A stretch of DNA of 64,000 bases from Neobacillus niacini. Its GTDB lineage: Bacteria; Bacillota; Bacilli; Bacillales; Cytobacillaceae. Positions 50,870 to 59,214 of the stretch are shown here, one piece after another (positions within the stretch are counted from its first letter, which is position 1; each line of letters begins with the position of its first letter). The stretch covers positions 1 through 64,000 of the forward strand of contig NZ_BAWM01000036.1 in NCBI RefSeq assembly GCF_000759675.1, read 5' to 3'. Under the pieces are notes generated by a model. The model saw only the letters and a list, made by a program, of their open reading frames with translations. It searched no databases and had not been told where the DNA came from. Both the position numbers and the translations under genes were made by a program.

Positions 50870-51436
50870 TTAACGTTTTTTCTTACCTGTGAGCAATAAT
50901 AGTACGATTCCAAAGATAACGATCAAAACAATCGCTATCGTTACTAGCATGGTGGATGAAGAATTATTATCTGGCTGTTCAACTGTATCACTAGTGTTTT
51001 TTTGTTCTGTCTGATTGGTTTGGCTGTTATTCTCTTGCTTCCCTTGGTTTTCTTCAATTAAAACAGAATCCGTTTCTGATTGATTTTGATCCCTGTCAAC
51101 AGTAAAATTTATTTCGCCTGTTATCGGGTGACCATCTTCCCCAACGATTTTCCATTGAATTTTGTACGAACCGTTAGCCAATGGCTCTGAAATTGCACCT
51201 ATCAATTGCTTGTTTTCAACCCTTATATCTTTTAAAGGTATCTTAGATCCGTCCCTCATTAAATCCATTGTGCTTAATTCTTCAATAGTAGTAGCATAAT
51301 TAAGGATGATTTCTTCCAGCTGTTCTGTCACAACTTGTCCTTCGGATGGATTGGAAGAAGACAGACTGGTGTGTGCACTTATGATGGAAGGTAGTATAAA
51401 AAATACGCAAAAAAAGAATAAAATGAATTTTTTCAA
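50870..51436 (-). CDS. CopC-domain copper protein, membrane-anchored
   Basis: A 188-aa protein with a signal peptide (to about residue 22, '...IISA'), then a CopC domain starting 'HTSLSSSNPSEGQVV', whose N-terminal His is a copper ligand, and 'GEDGHPITGEINFTV' with the second His. An Asn/Gln/Glu-rich linker and a C-terminal TM helix follow. In B. subtilis the corresponding YcnJ has an eight-TM CopD part as well; here only CopC is present. A TTG start follows GGAAAGGGGG. Confidence 0.83.
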   Translation of the reverse strand: MKKFILFFFCVFFILPSIISAHTSLSSSNPSEGQVVTEQLEEIILNYATTIEELSTMDLMRDGSKIPLKDIRVENKQLIGAISEPLANGSYKIQWKIVGEDGHPITGEINFTVDRDQNQSETDSVLIEENQGKQENNSQTNQTEQKNTSDTVEQPDNNSSSTMLVTIAIVLIVIFGIVLLLLTGKKKR

Positions 51437-51518
51437 GAGTATGCCCCCTTTCCTAAACTTTTTAATACTTTTAACAACCACTATGTACAAACTCTGTAGA
51501 AGATATATCCATTACTTA

Positions 51519-52100
51519 CTAGTCATGCTGGCAGCAAGCCTTCGTTTGTGAAATTTGTCCCGTCATTTTATCCATCGCCTCTGAAAAAGAAAATAATTTC
51601 CCGCCAAATCCCCGAACGAATCCTTCCGCATGTTCTCTTTGATTAAAGGGAATAGCTTGTGGCTGACAACAACTTAAATCTATGGTTGAATCAATTACAA
51701 ACCACGCGTTTCTTGCACTTATGGTCGTATGTGTGAAAAAATCGCATGACAATGCCTCCATTACTTCTTTCTCTAGTAATTTATGGCGTATCATACCACA
51801 GTGGGTGCAACAGGCAGACTCAACCCTATTATTTGTAAGGATTAAGCGATAAGACAAACGATCTTGAATGCGGCGAGAGCAGACCACACATTCATTGTTA
51901 TTTACTTGCCGGGTTGCTTTTTCTATCAGACTTATACCTCCAAATGTTTTTTCGACAATCCCTTCCTCAACAAGTGGCTTTATATCACGATGGATGGTCA
52001 TGTCAGAAACATGAAAGATTTCACTTAACTCCGACACTTTTAGATTTTTACGCTGATTGATTAATTCTTTTATTTGTTGTTGCCTTTCGTTAGCTAGCAT
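51519..52100 (-). CDS. ycnK: YcnK-type copper-responsive DeoR-family repressor
   Basis: A 193-aa regulator. The N-terminal DeoR-type HTH has 'VSELSEIFHVSDMTIHRDI'. The C-terminal NosL-like domain carries 'CVVCSR', 'CCTHCG', 'CDFFT' and 'CCQPQAIPF', giving many Cys/His ligands for Cu(I). This pairing is that of B. subtilis YcnK, repressor of the ycnKJI operon. A second His-Cys tail ('KACCQHD') ends the protein. AAAGGAGGTGATATAGTG precedes the ATG. It is the first gene of the copper set. Confidence 0.9.
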   Translation of the reverse strand: MLANERQQQIKELINQRKNLKVSELSEIFHVSDMTIHRDIKPLVEEGIVEKTFGGISLIEKATRQVNNNECVVCSRRIQDRLSYRLILTNNRVESACCTHCGMIRHKLLEKEVMEALSCDFFTHTTISARNAWFVIDSTIDLSCCQPQAIPFNQREHAEGFVRGFGGKLFSFSEAMDKMTGQISQTKACCQHD

Positions 52101-52274
52101 CACTATATCACCTCCTTTGTTTTCACGGTGAAAACCCCATAACAAAAGATAACAATATCTCACTTATTCAAACATATTCTAACACTACTGATACTATCAC
52201 TTCCGATTGAGTTATTTAACATCCTCACTATAATATTCATAAAAATGTCACAAATCACCCTTACTATTACCTAC

Positions 52275-52313
52275 TTCAACTGACCCGTTACTAAATAAGA
52301 ATAAGCGATCCTT
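52275..52313. repeat. Copy of the dispersed intergenic repeat
   Basis: TTCAACTGACCCGTTACT followed by AATAAGAATAAGCGATCCTTC closely matches 870-912. It lies in the interval between ycnK and the 119-aa gene, which has no other content besides a terminator. Confidence 0.55.
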
Positions 52314-52377
52314 CTTTATTGAAGAATCACCCCCGAAAGTTTAAGAACAATATTTCACAAACTTGTTTTCAAAAAAA

Positions 52378-52398
52378 AAGAGCCGTTTAGACGACTCA
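52378..52398 (-). terminator. Terminator of the 119-aa gene
   Basis: On the minus strand GAGTCG and CGGCTC pair with one G-U around TCTAAA, followed by a long T-run. Confidence 0.65.
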
Positions 52399-52450
52399 AT
52401 ATGTTAAATTTACTTTTGTTTTTCTTTGCAGAAACATAATAACTTTTTCT

Positions 52451-52810
52451 TTATCTATTAATTACAGTACATCTCATTGCTCCTCTACGGATTAACTCCT
52501 CTGCTCTTGATAATGAAATTCTAACAAGTACAGCTTCGTCTTCATTATTTTCTACGTCGAAAACCAAAAATGCTCGACCATTTTCTATTAAAACGCATAT
52601 GAATTCTGCATTATTACGTGGAATACGGTCTGCAATTGTACAACGTTGGACACCCGCTCTTATTAACGTTCTAAACTCCTGCTCAGAAATTCGGATAAAA
52701 ACAAATTCCTCTAAGTCTATAACTTCAACTTCAATTTCTACCAGTAGAAAGAACCGATTCCCAATTCTTACTACACAATTTGCTCCAATAGAAACAACGT
52801 CATTATTCAT
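52451..52810 (-). CDS. Hypothetical protein with an internal repeat, 119 aa
   Basis: No family is recognised. The protein is two similar halves, each a set of beta-strands ending in a helix and a Cys-containing strand: 'FRTLIRAGVQRCTIADRIP' in the first half and 'AEELIRRGAMRCTVINR' at the end. This suggests an ancient duplication and a pseudo-dimeric fold. AAAGGAGGTG precedes the ATG, a very strong site. Its location near spore-type genes and its cysteines would suit a spore coat protein, but that is a guess. Confidence 0.6.
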   Translation of the reverse strand: MNNDVVSIGANCVVRIGNRFFLLVEIEVEVIDLEEFVFIRISEQEFRTLIRAGVQRCTIADRIPRNNAEFICVLIENGRAFLVFDVENNEDEAVLVRISLSRAEELIRRGAMRCTVINR

Positions 52811-53017
52811 TATTTTGCACCTCCTTTTGATTTCAGTAAATTCAAAAGGAATTTAAATGTTTGGACAAACATACAATTATTTTTGAAATTTTATTATATG
52901 AAACACTAAAAATAACGCAAAGTATAATATGAATGTTTGGTTTTCCTCAGTTCGAATCTAAAATAGAATATATGCCCATAATAAAAATAAAAATAATGAT
53001 GATAAAGGATGGTTTCT

Positions 53018-53530
53018 TTGATTTATATTTATAATGATTATGGAGGGACACATACCACTTCTTTGGCTGCTGCATATCATTTAAAACAACTACCTCAATC
53101 GGAACGAAAACTAACCACGGAAGAAATATTAAATGTAAAATATTTCAATCAATTAACGAATGAGGATTTTGGAAAAATCATTTTTCACGGGAATGATGAA
53201 GACGGCAACTCAGTTTATACAATAGGACGGAAAAGGAGTAAACTTGTTGTCCCAGCATTAAAAGAATTGACTTTACTTTTACAAGAAAAATATCATTTTG
53301 ATGAAAAAATAGTTCTCTCCAATACATCACCAACTGTTCCAATTGCTATGTCAATAGGGGGATTTTTCTCCAGAGGATTGAAAATTGACTTTATTGGTGT
53401 ACCGTTATTAGTAAAAGGTGCTAAACAATGCTGTGATAATATTTTTCGGTTAGTTGAAAACACGAAACATGTTGCTAGTACCTCTTTCAATGAAAATGTG
53501 ATTATTTTAGAAAATGAAATGTATAAATAA
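53018..53530 (+). CDS. DUF3189-family protein
   Basis: A 170-aa cytosolic protein of the DUF3189 family, common in spore formers. The N-terminal block 'IYIYNDYGGTHTTSLAAAYHL' (in two parts) carries the family's GG(T/A)H motif, and 'GNDEDGNSVYTIGRKR' follows. I chose a TTG start eight bases after AAAGGA; an ATG nine bases earlier overlaps the ribosome site. No function is known. A strong terminator follows. Confidence 0.75.
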   Translation: MIYIYNDYGGTHTTSLAAAYHLKQLPQSERKLTTEEILNVKYFNQLTNEDFGKIIFHGNDEDGNSVYTIGRKRSKLVVPALKELTLLLQEKYHFDEKIVLSNTSPTVPIAMSIGGFFSRGLKIDFIGVPLLVKGAKQCCDNIFRLVENTKHVASTSFNENVIILENEMYK

Positions 53531-53580
53531 TTCAATAATATTAAAAGTACATTATAATTTTAAAACGTTTATCTGAAAAG

Positions 53581-53606
53581 ACTACCTGAACAAGGTAGTT
53601 TTTTTT
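53581..53606 (+). terminator. Terminator of the DUF3189 gene
   Basis: ACTACCT and AGGTAGT form a 7-bp stem with a five-base loop, followed by eight T. Confidence 0.85.
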
Positions 53607-53801
53607 AGTCGCTATCTATCTCAAGAGCGACACAAAGAATTGTGTTTTCTTCTTGAACACCTGAATCGTTAGTGGAAAAACATGATGTATTAAATTGATT
53701 CATAAAATAAAAAAGGTGTTTGTCCCTCGGTAATTTGTCCATTCCTTAATACATTTGAAGAATAAACTGTTTAACAGGTAAAGGAAAAGGGGTGGATTAG
53801 A

Positions 53802-54152
53802 TTGATTGAGAAAAAATTTGATAATCGAGGAAATCAATGTGGGTTTAGAACATCTAATAACAACAACAACAACAATAGGAACAACAATAACAATAGAAAT
53901 AACAATAACAATAACATAGATATTGATGTAGATACTGATTTCGAAAACGATGTTCGCAACCGTTCAGAATCAGAGGCAGATGCAGAAGTACGTAATACAG
54001 ACAGAAACACAAATGTTGCGAGAGCAACTGTCAACGACTCAGGAAATGCTCGTGTCAATGTTGTATTAAACAGCCGCAGCAATGCTCGTGTTAGAACTGA
54101 TCAAGAGCAAGACAATGATCAAGACCAAGATACTGATGTGGGTGTTGGTTGA
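53802..54152 (+). CDS. Asn/Asp-rich repeat protein, paralogue A
   Basis: A 116-aa protein. The first 45 residues are basic and then an Asn run; the rest alternates hydrophobic and polar residues ('NIDIDVDTDFENDVRNRS', 'RVNVVLNSRSNARVRTD', 'QDQDTDVGVG'). This i,i+2 pattern suggests stacked beta-strands, as in spore coat or amyloid-like proteins. A TTG start follows AAGGGGTGG. Two close paralogues follow directly. It has the longest Asn tract of the three. Function unknown; a spore surface role is inference. Confidence 0.7.
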   Translation: MIEKKFDNRGNQCGFRTSNNNNNNNRNNNNNRNNNNNNIDIDVDTDFENDVRNRSESEADAEVRNTDRNTNVARATVNDSGNARVNVVLNSRSNARVRTDQEQDNDQDQDTDVGVG

Positions 54153-54224
54153 TTTTCAAGAGATATTCTAATCGATATTTCTTAAACTCTATAAATTAAT
54201 CTAAAATTTTTGGGGGATTACAAA

Positions 54225-54533
54225 ATGGCAAGAAGAGAAAATAATAATATGGCACGTTCAGGAAGAAACCGCCGTAATAATACCGACACAAACGTTAATG
54301 TTGATATAAATAATGATTTTGAAAACGATATTCGCAACCAATCAGATTCTGATGCAGATGCGGAAGTACGTAATACTGACAAAAATACAAATGTTGCGAG
54401 AGCGACAATCAATGACTCAGGAAATTCTCGCGTAGATATTAGACTAAATAGCAATAGTAATTCACGAGTAAGATCTGATCAAGAGCAAGAAAATGATCAA
54501 GAACAAAATACCGATGTGGATGTTGATTTTTAA
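54225..54533 (+). CDS. Asn/Asp-rich repeat protein, paralogue B
   Basis: A 102-aa paralogue of the previous gene: 'NVNVDINNDFENDIRNQS', 'EVRNTDKNTNVARATIND', 'DQEQNTDVDVDF'. The leader sequence TTTTTGGGGGATTACAAA and the segment before it (ATTTCTTAAACTCTAT) recur upstream of the next gene, so the duplication includes the 5' region. GGGGG sets the ATG start. Confidence 0.7.
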   Translation: MARRENNNMARSGRNRRNNTDTNVNVDINNDFENDIRNQSDSDADAEVRNTDKNTNVARATINDSGNSRVDIRLNSNSNSRVRSDQEQENDQEQNTDVDVDF

Positions 54534-54597
54534 GATATTTTATAAATATTTCTTAAACTCTATTAATAAATTTTAAAAATTTAGGGGGATTACAAAA

Positions 54598-54882
54598 ATG
54601 GCAAGAAGAAATTCAGGAAGAAACCGCCGTAATGACACGAACGTAAATGTTGATGTCAATACTGATTTTGAAAACGATGTCCGCAACCAATCAGAATCAG
54701 ATGCAGATGCAGTAGTACGTAATACTGACAAAAATACAAATGTTGCGAGAGCGACAATCAATAACTCAGGAAATTCTCGCGTAGATATTGTACTAAATAG
54801 CAGAAGTAATGCACGAGTAAGATCTGATCAAGACCAAGACAACGATCAAGACCAAAATACAGATGTGGATGTTGATTTGTAA
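54598..54882 (+). CDS. Asn/Asp-rich repeat protein, paralogue C
   Basis: A 94-aa protein about 80 percent identical to paralogue B over the repeat region. The N-terminal head is shortened to 'MARRNSGRNRRNDTN'. The pattern of alternating strands is the same and it ends 'QNTDVDVDL'. A small hairpin (AGGGTGG/CCACCCT) without a T-run follows, so it may be transcribed together with the next gene. Confidence 0.7.
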   Translation: MARRNSGRNRRNDTNVNVDVNTDFENDVRNQSESDADAVVRNTDKNTNVARATINNSGNSRVDIVLNSRSNARVRSDQDQDNDQDQNTDVDVDL

Positions 54883-54939
54883 TTAACCATTGAGGGTGGG
54901 ATAAATGTATTCCACCCTTAATAAGGATAGGTGGAAATA

Positions 54940-55317
54940 ATGGGAAAATACAGAGGTAGGAACAGGCAAATCCTTCCTGGTTGGCAAAACTCAAAGACGA
55001 ATAATAACACCTCTGAATCTCTTGCTTTCGAAAAAGATGATGTAAGGATTAACAGTGAAAACATTAATACGATAGGACAAAGTGGCAATTCTGATGTAGA
55101 TGTGCAAGTAGACGTATTTGTTGATACGACTCCAATTGCATTTGCCATCCTTACTTCCCTGCTCGCAACTAAACAAATGACTGTGGAGGAGTTTAATGAA
55201 GCAATAAGGAGACTTGAAAATCTTACCCAAGATAGGGATTTTAATGGGACTTCAGTTATACCAAATAATGTTTCAGATGTAAAATTATTCTCAAGAAATA
55301 ATAGAAGAGTGGATTAG
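54940..55317 (+). CDS. Related coat-like protein with a helical C-terminal part, 125 aa
   Basis: The N-terminal half resembles the three paralogues ('GKYRGRNRQ', 'DDVRINSENINTIGQSGNSD', 'VDVQVDVFVD'). It then has a hydrophobic helix 'TPIAFAILTSLLATKQM' and a charged helix 'EEFNEAIRRLENLTQ'. This beta-then-hydrophobic layout recalls CotX/CotV-type spore coat proteins. I chose the ATG after AGGTGG. It ends at a terminator and probably closes the cluster. Confidence 0.6.
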   Translation: MGKYRGRNRQILPGWQNSKTNNNTSESLAFEKDDVRINSENINTIGQSGNSDVDVQVDVFVDTTPIAFAILTSLLATKQMTVEEFNEAIRRLENLTQDRDFNGTSVIPNNVSDVKLFSRNNRRVD

Positions 55318-55335
55318 ATTTGTCCACTCTTTTAT
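55305..55335 (+). terminator. Terminator of the Asn-rich cluster
   Basis: AGAGTGGA and TCCACTCT pair around a nine-base loop that contains the stop codon, followed by TTTTATT. Confidence 0.75.
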
Positions 55336-55502
55336 TGAGAAAAGGCATCCTATCGACCATCCGCATCGGTGATTCCACCACGTTAGTGATAAAAAATTCT
55401 CAATGGATTACATATGATATGTTATGATAAATACAATTCGTTAACTAGTTAATTATTTTGGTTAACCTTAGTATTTAACCGAACCTGGAATGAGGGGAAA
55501 TT

Positions 55503-55919
55503 ATGTATAAGCTGAGAGGTCATCATCTTTTTTGCCTTTTGGGCTATCGGGGAATGGGCTATTCCCAAGAATACGTTGAAAATATGACAAGCCTGCATCA
55601 AACCTTGAGGGACAACCCCAAGACAAGAATTCAACTTGTAAAGGGTCCCGATCAGTTGTGTGAAAAGTACCCAAACTCAGGTGAATACCATTGCCAAGAT
55701 GACAATATTTATGAAAGAGATGCAGTTATTTTAGAGAAATTAGGGCTTAACATCGGACAAATTCTGAATTGGAAGGACATAGAGCTTCTCATCCGAAGAT
55801 ATATCGTCCCCTCCGATATTCAAAGTGTATGTAAAACTTGCTCCTGGAGGTCATATGGAGTTTGTGAAGAAGGAATTCAAGAGATTCTTGAAGGGAAGGG
55901 GTTAAGGGAAGTTAAATAA
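55503..55919 (+). CDS. DUF1284-family protein
   Basis: A 138-aa protein matching DUF1284. It opens with 'LRGHHLFCLLGYRGMGYS', and cysteines are spread through 'DQLCEKYP', 'EYHCQDD', 'SVCKTCSWRSYGVCEEG', which suggests an iron-sulfur or zinc site. A second family hallmark is the C-terminal CxxC. GGGGAAATT precedes the ATG. It stands alone; function unknown. Confidence 0.8.
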   Translation: MYKLRGHHLFCLLGYRGMGYSQEYVENMTSLHQTLRDNPKTRIQLVKGPDQLCEKYPNSGEYHCQDDNIYERDAVILEKLGLNIGQILNWKDIELLIRRYIVPSDIQSVCKTCSWRSYGVCEEGIQEILEGKGLREVK

Positions 55920-56017
55920 TCCCTACCCCTCTATCCTGATCCTTTTGTTCAAAAAGAAAAAGCTACCTTTAATGGCAACTCGATCTTCCATTCAAAAATT
56001 CCTTAGCAGAATAACAG

Positions 56018-56380
56018 TTATTTATACAATATATCGTCTTTTAGAGTTGCTACTTTAGTTAAAGCTATATCAATGTCTTTTTCATCTACTCCAAAGTGAG
56101 CAAGAGCATCGTGAAGATGTTTTTCAATAGCATTATAATGGGCTGGTTGGAGATTCATCCCTTCGTGAGCTTTTGCCATAGATTGTCCAGTATATTGCTT
56201 TGGACCGCCTAATGCAAAACTAATAAATTTTGACTGATGACGGCGTTGTTTTTCCATATCCGTATCTTTAAAAAAATGATTAACTGTATCATCCTTAAGA
56301 ACCAACTCGGAGTAAAAATAGTCCACGACTTTTGCAATCGCTTCTTCTCCGCCTACTTTTTCATAAAGTGTTTGTTCCAT
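56018..56380 (-). CDS. Group 1 truncated haemoglobin
   Basis: A 120-aa haem protein of the trHbN class. The proximal His is His72 in 'AHEGMNL', the distal Tyr(B10) is Tyr23 in 'VDYFYSEL', and 'FFKDTDMEKQRRHQSKF' is the CD/E region. Such proteins bind O2 or NO and may detoxify NO. AGGAGTG precedes the ATG. It is a single gene convergent with DUF1284. Confidence 0.9.
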   Translation of the reverse strand: MEQTLYEKVGGEEAIAKVVDYFYSELVLKDDTVNHFFKDTDMEKQRRHQSKFISFALGGPKQYTGQSMAKAHEGMNLQPAHYNAIEKHLHDALAHFGVDEKDIDIALTKVATLKDDILYK

Positions 56381-56578
56381 AAATACACTCCTAATTAGAA
56401 TTTAATAGGAGTATTTTCTACAGAAAAATTGTTTTTATCCATCAACTTTTATATAGTCATTACGATTTTAAGTTTAAGTACATTTCTTCTCAATCTTTAA
56501 GAGACAAAAAATATCACATTCTGTTAATTGCATTTTATTAAACATTCTTACTATGACTGAGTTGTTGAACTACAAATG

Positions 56579-56615
56579 AAAAAGCCATTCCTCTGCAATT
56601 TTGGAATGGCTTTTT
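56579..56615 (-). terminator. Terminator of the permease gene
   Basis: AAAAAGCCATTCC and GGAATGGCTTTTT form a perfect 13-bp stem with an 11-base loop, just after the permease stop. Confidence 0.88.
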
Positions 56616-56619
56616 CATT

Positions 56620-57789
56620 TTAACTTTCGTTCTTTGTCGTAAAATTGGGTACGAGCCAATGGATGAGCAATCCGGCAATGGTAGCGTAGGCGATACCATT
56701 ATGAGCATATCCAACTCCGATGATGAAGATAATCGCGACAATGACCAAATTTTTCATATTAGCCAGACTCACTTTTTCCTCAATAAGGTGCCGGATCCCC
56801 ATTGCGGCGATCATACCAAACAATAGGATACATATGCCGCCCATCACTGCAACTGGTATGGATTGGATAACAGCTCCAACTTTACCGAACAAGCCAAGAA
56901 GAATCGAAAGAACAGCAGCGCCTTGTATGATCCTACTGGAAAACTGGCGTGTGATGGCTAGAACACCGAGGTTTTCAGCATAAGTGGTTTGCGCCGGTCC
57001 GCCGATGAATCCGGAGAAAAGGGTGGCAAGACCATTACCCAAAAGAATACGCCCGAAGCCAGGATTTTTTGTGACGTCTTTTCCAGTGATCTCGTTTAAT
57101 ACAAACATATGACCTAAGTCTTCAATGATGGTAACAAGTGCAATCGGTGCCATGCCAAGGATGACAACCCATGTAAACTCTGGCATCACAAAATGTGGGA
57201 GCACGAAAATTGGTGCATCTGCAATGTTTTGAAAATCAACATAGCCGCGCACAGCGGAATAAACATACCCGATTAAAAGTCCGAAGATGATTGGCAAGAG
57301 GCGGATCACCTTTGTACCAGCAAGCGTCGCGATAATTGCTGCAAGAAGACTCACGATGGCAGCGTCCCAGTGTGTCGCCGCCATATTGGTGACAGCCGTT
57401 GTCGCCAAGGAAAGCCCGATAATGCTGACAACCGGTCCGACGACGACTGGTGGAATTGCCTTTCGCACTTTATCAAAGCCAACGGTTGCAATGACAAGTG
57501 ATACCAGCGCATAAACTACGGATACGCTGATAAGACCAGCGACGGCTTGACCCGGTGAATCCAACTTCCCCACATACAACGCAAGTGGAGCAATAAAGGC
57601 AAAGGATGAACCTAAATAAGTAGGAACCCTTCCGCGTGTAATGAGGTGGAAAATCAATGTACCTACACCACTGGCAATAAGTGCACTTCCTGGATCAAGA
57701 CCGGTGAGTGCTGGCACCAAAACGGTTGCACCAAACATCGCAAACAAATGTTGTAATGATAATGGTATGGCGCTTAAAAATGTTTTCAA
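56620..57789 (-). CDS. NCS2-family uracil/xanthine permease
   Basis: A 389-aa membrane transporter with about 12-14 TM segments. 'SLQHLFAMFGATVLVPALTG' at the start is the signature of UraA-type permeases. 'FVLNEITGKDVTKNPGF' and 'NGLATLFSGFIGGPAQTTYAENLG' (two blocks) hold the substrate-site Glu/Asn residues; the last matches UraA rather than xanthine permeases. It starts at TTG after AAAGGGGGG, giving a protein slightly shorter than usual (about 430) at both ends. No pyrimidine attenuator was recognised upstream. Confidence 0.87.
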   Translation of the reverse strand: MKTFLSAIPLSLQHLFAMFGATVLVPALTGLDPGSALIASGVGTLIFHLITRGRVPTYLGSSFAFIAPLALYVGKLDSPGQAVAGLISVSVVYALVSLVIATVGFDKVRKAIPPVVVGPVVSIIGLSLATTAVTNMAATHWDAAIVSLLAAIIATLAGTKVIRLLPIIFGLLIGYVYSAVRGYVDFQNIADAPIFVLPHFVMPEFTWVVILGMAPIALVTIIEDLGHMFVLNEITGKDVTKNPGFGRILLGNGLATLFSGFIGGPAQTTYAENLGVLAITRQFSSRIIQGAAVLSILLGLFGKVGAVIQSIPVAVMGGICILLFGMIAAMGIRHLIEEKVSLANMKNLVIVAIIFIIGVGYAHNGIAYATIAGLLIHWLVPNFTTKNES

Positions 57790-58002
57790 TCGTGTTTCCC
57801 CCCTTTAATAGTTCCTTTATTATATATTTCTTCTATTTAATCAGTTGTTATGTTTTTCGAACCCCAGCTGCAACCCTCATATTAAGGAAGATAGCTGACT
57901 TAGATGGCTTCGCGACCAAAAAGAGATTAAGAGATTTTTTCATTCGTCATGATTTAGGGCTGAATTAATTCTTTTAGAACATCAATAAAGTTTGGGTTGA
58001 TG

Positions 58003-58122
58003 TTAATTGCAAGTGTCGTTTTCTGCCAGGACGTTTTTAACTCCAAAGAATAAAGCCATTACTAATACACCAATTAACATACCTTTCGTAATAGCATTGA
58101 TTAAAAATTCTTTGATTTTCAA
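58003..58122 (-). CDS. 39-aa single-TM microprotein
   Basis: A TTG start follows GGGAGGACATAA. The protein has a basic head 'KIKEFLINAITKG', one hydrophobic segment 'MLIGVLVMALFFGVKNVLA' and a short tail 'ENDTCN'. It could also be a small exported peptide cut after 'VLA'. No family is recognised. It is the only gene-like frame in 57790-58526. Confidence 0.5.
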   Translation of the reverse strand: MKIKEFLINAITKGMLIGVLVMALFFGVKNVLAENDTCN

Positions 58123-58330
58123 TTATGTCCTCCCTTCGATGACAATCAAACAACACGTACTATCCCCCCTCACTAACAAGATAATGCTACGATAATCAAA
58201 TAATATGCTATTAGAAATAACCTTATGTCTTTTGTACTATTTAGTTTAGGTATTGAAAATGATTATACTTTTAGATTTATTCTGTATTAAGTTAACACGA
58301 AAACAAACGCGCTCTTTAGTGAAATAAAAT

Positions 58331-58356
58331 AAGGAGCTTGGGATTCCAAGCTCCTT
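58331..58356 (-). terminator. Hairpin after the isochorismatase-like gene
   Basis: AAGGAGCTTGG and CCAAGCTCCTT form a perfect 11-bp stem with a four-base loop. On the minus strand ATTTTATTT follows. It is 170 bp after the stop at 58527. Confidence 0.65.
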
Positions 58357-58526
58357 CCAATAAGAAAACATTGCAAATTAATAAACAATTAACCATCTGC
58401 ATGTTTAAAAATCCCTAGATACTGTTAGTACAACAACACATTTCAGCCTACTCTATTTCTTAATCAAAACGTTCTGTATCTAATCCATCCAAAAAATTTG
58501 TAATAAATTTGTTTGTCTATTAGTTT

Positions 58527-59084
58527 TTATCGGTAATTATTATGAATGGGTTCAAACAAATCTTCCTCACTTTTTCGAACAACTGCAAAGTTGTCGACAT
58601 TGTAATGCCCATGCAATGTTTTATTATGATGACCTATGATTTGTTCAGCGGACAGAACAGTTGAGTCTTTTGTCGAATGGCCATCTGCTACTAATGTTAC
58701 ATCAAATCCATTGATTGTTGCGGTTCTCACAGCAGAATCAATACAATACTCTGTTTGACATCCCATGATAACAAGATGTTCAATTTCATGATCTTTCAAG
58801 TAATCTAGCAAAGTTGTACCATAAAATGAATTGGTCGCTTTTTTATCAAATATCACCGAAGTGGGAGGGATGTTAATTTTCTGGTGGACTTGAAAACCTT
58901 GTCCCTCTCCGCCTGCCACATCTTTATCTCTCACAAAAACGAATAATGCTTCCGATTCTCTTGCTTTTTCAATAACCAAGTTAATAGCGTTCAAGAGTTC
59001 CTCTTTTTTAAAAACACTACTCTCATTTTCATTTCCTTCAATCAATTCCTGTTGTGCATCAATGACTAACAAAGCTTGTTTCAT
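58527..59084 (-). CDS. Isochorismatase-like cysteine hydrolase
   Basis: A 185-aa hydrolase of the nicotinamidase/isochorismatase fold. The catalytic triad can be placed as Asp9 ('LVIDAQQELI'), Lys82 ('DKKATNSFYGT') and Cys114 ('GCQTEYCIDS'). I chose the ATG of MKQ because GAGAGGGG is close upstream. Members hydrolyse amides or ethers; no substrate can be given. It is followed upstream on the same strand by an LLM enzyme, with about 130 bp between them. Confidence 0.88.
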   Translation of the reverse strand: MKQALLVIDAQQELIEGNENESSVFKKEELLNAINLVIEKARESEALFVFVRDKDVAGGEGQGFQVHQKINIPPTSVIFDKKATNSFYGTTLLDYLKDHEIEHLVIMGCQTEYCIDSAVRTATINGFDVTLVADGHSTKDSTVLSAEQIIGHHNKTLHGHYNVDNFAVVRKSEEDLFEPIHNNYR

Positions 59085-59214
59085 TGGGGAAACCCCTCTC
59101 ATCATTATATTAGATCAGGTCCTTCATAATTATGCAACTCACTCGTGTACCCATTAATCATACTTCCCCTCCTATTCACATGTCCATCAAAAATTTTCCA
59201 TTCCCCGTTTTGCT

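Noticed and set aside
57708-57968. Plus-strand frame ending '...FFIRHDLGLN'
   Set aside because: Its first third is antisense to the permease and there is no ribosome site. The tail looks protein-like but matches nothing I know.
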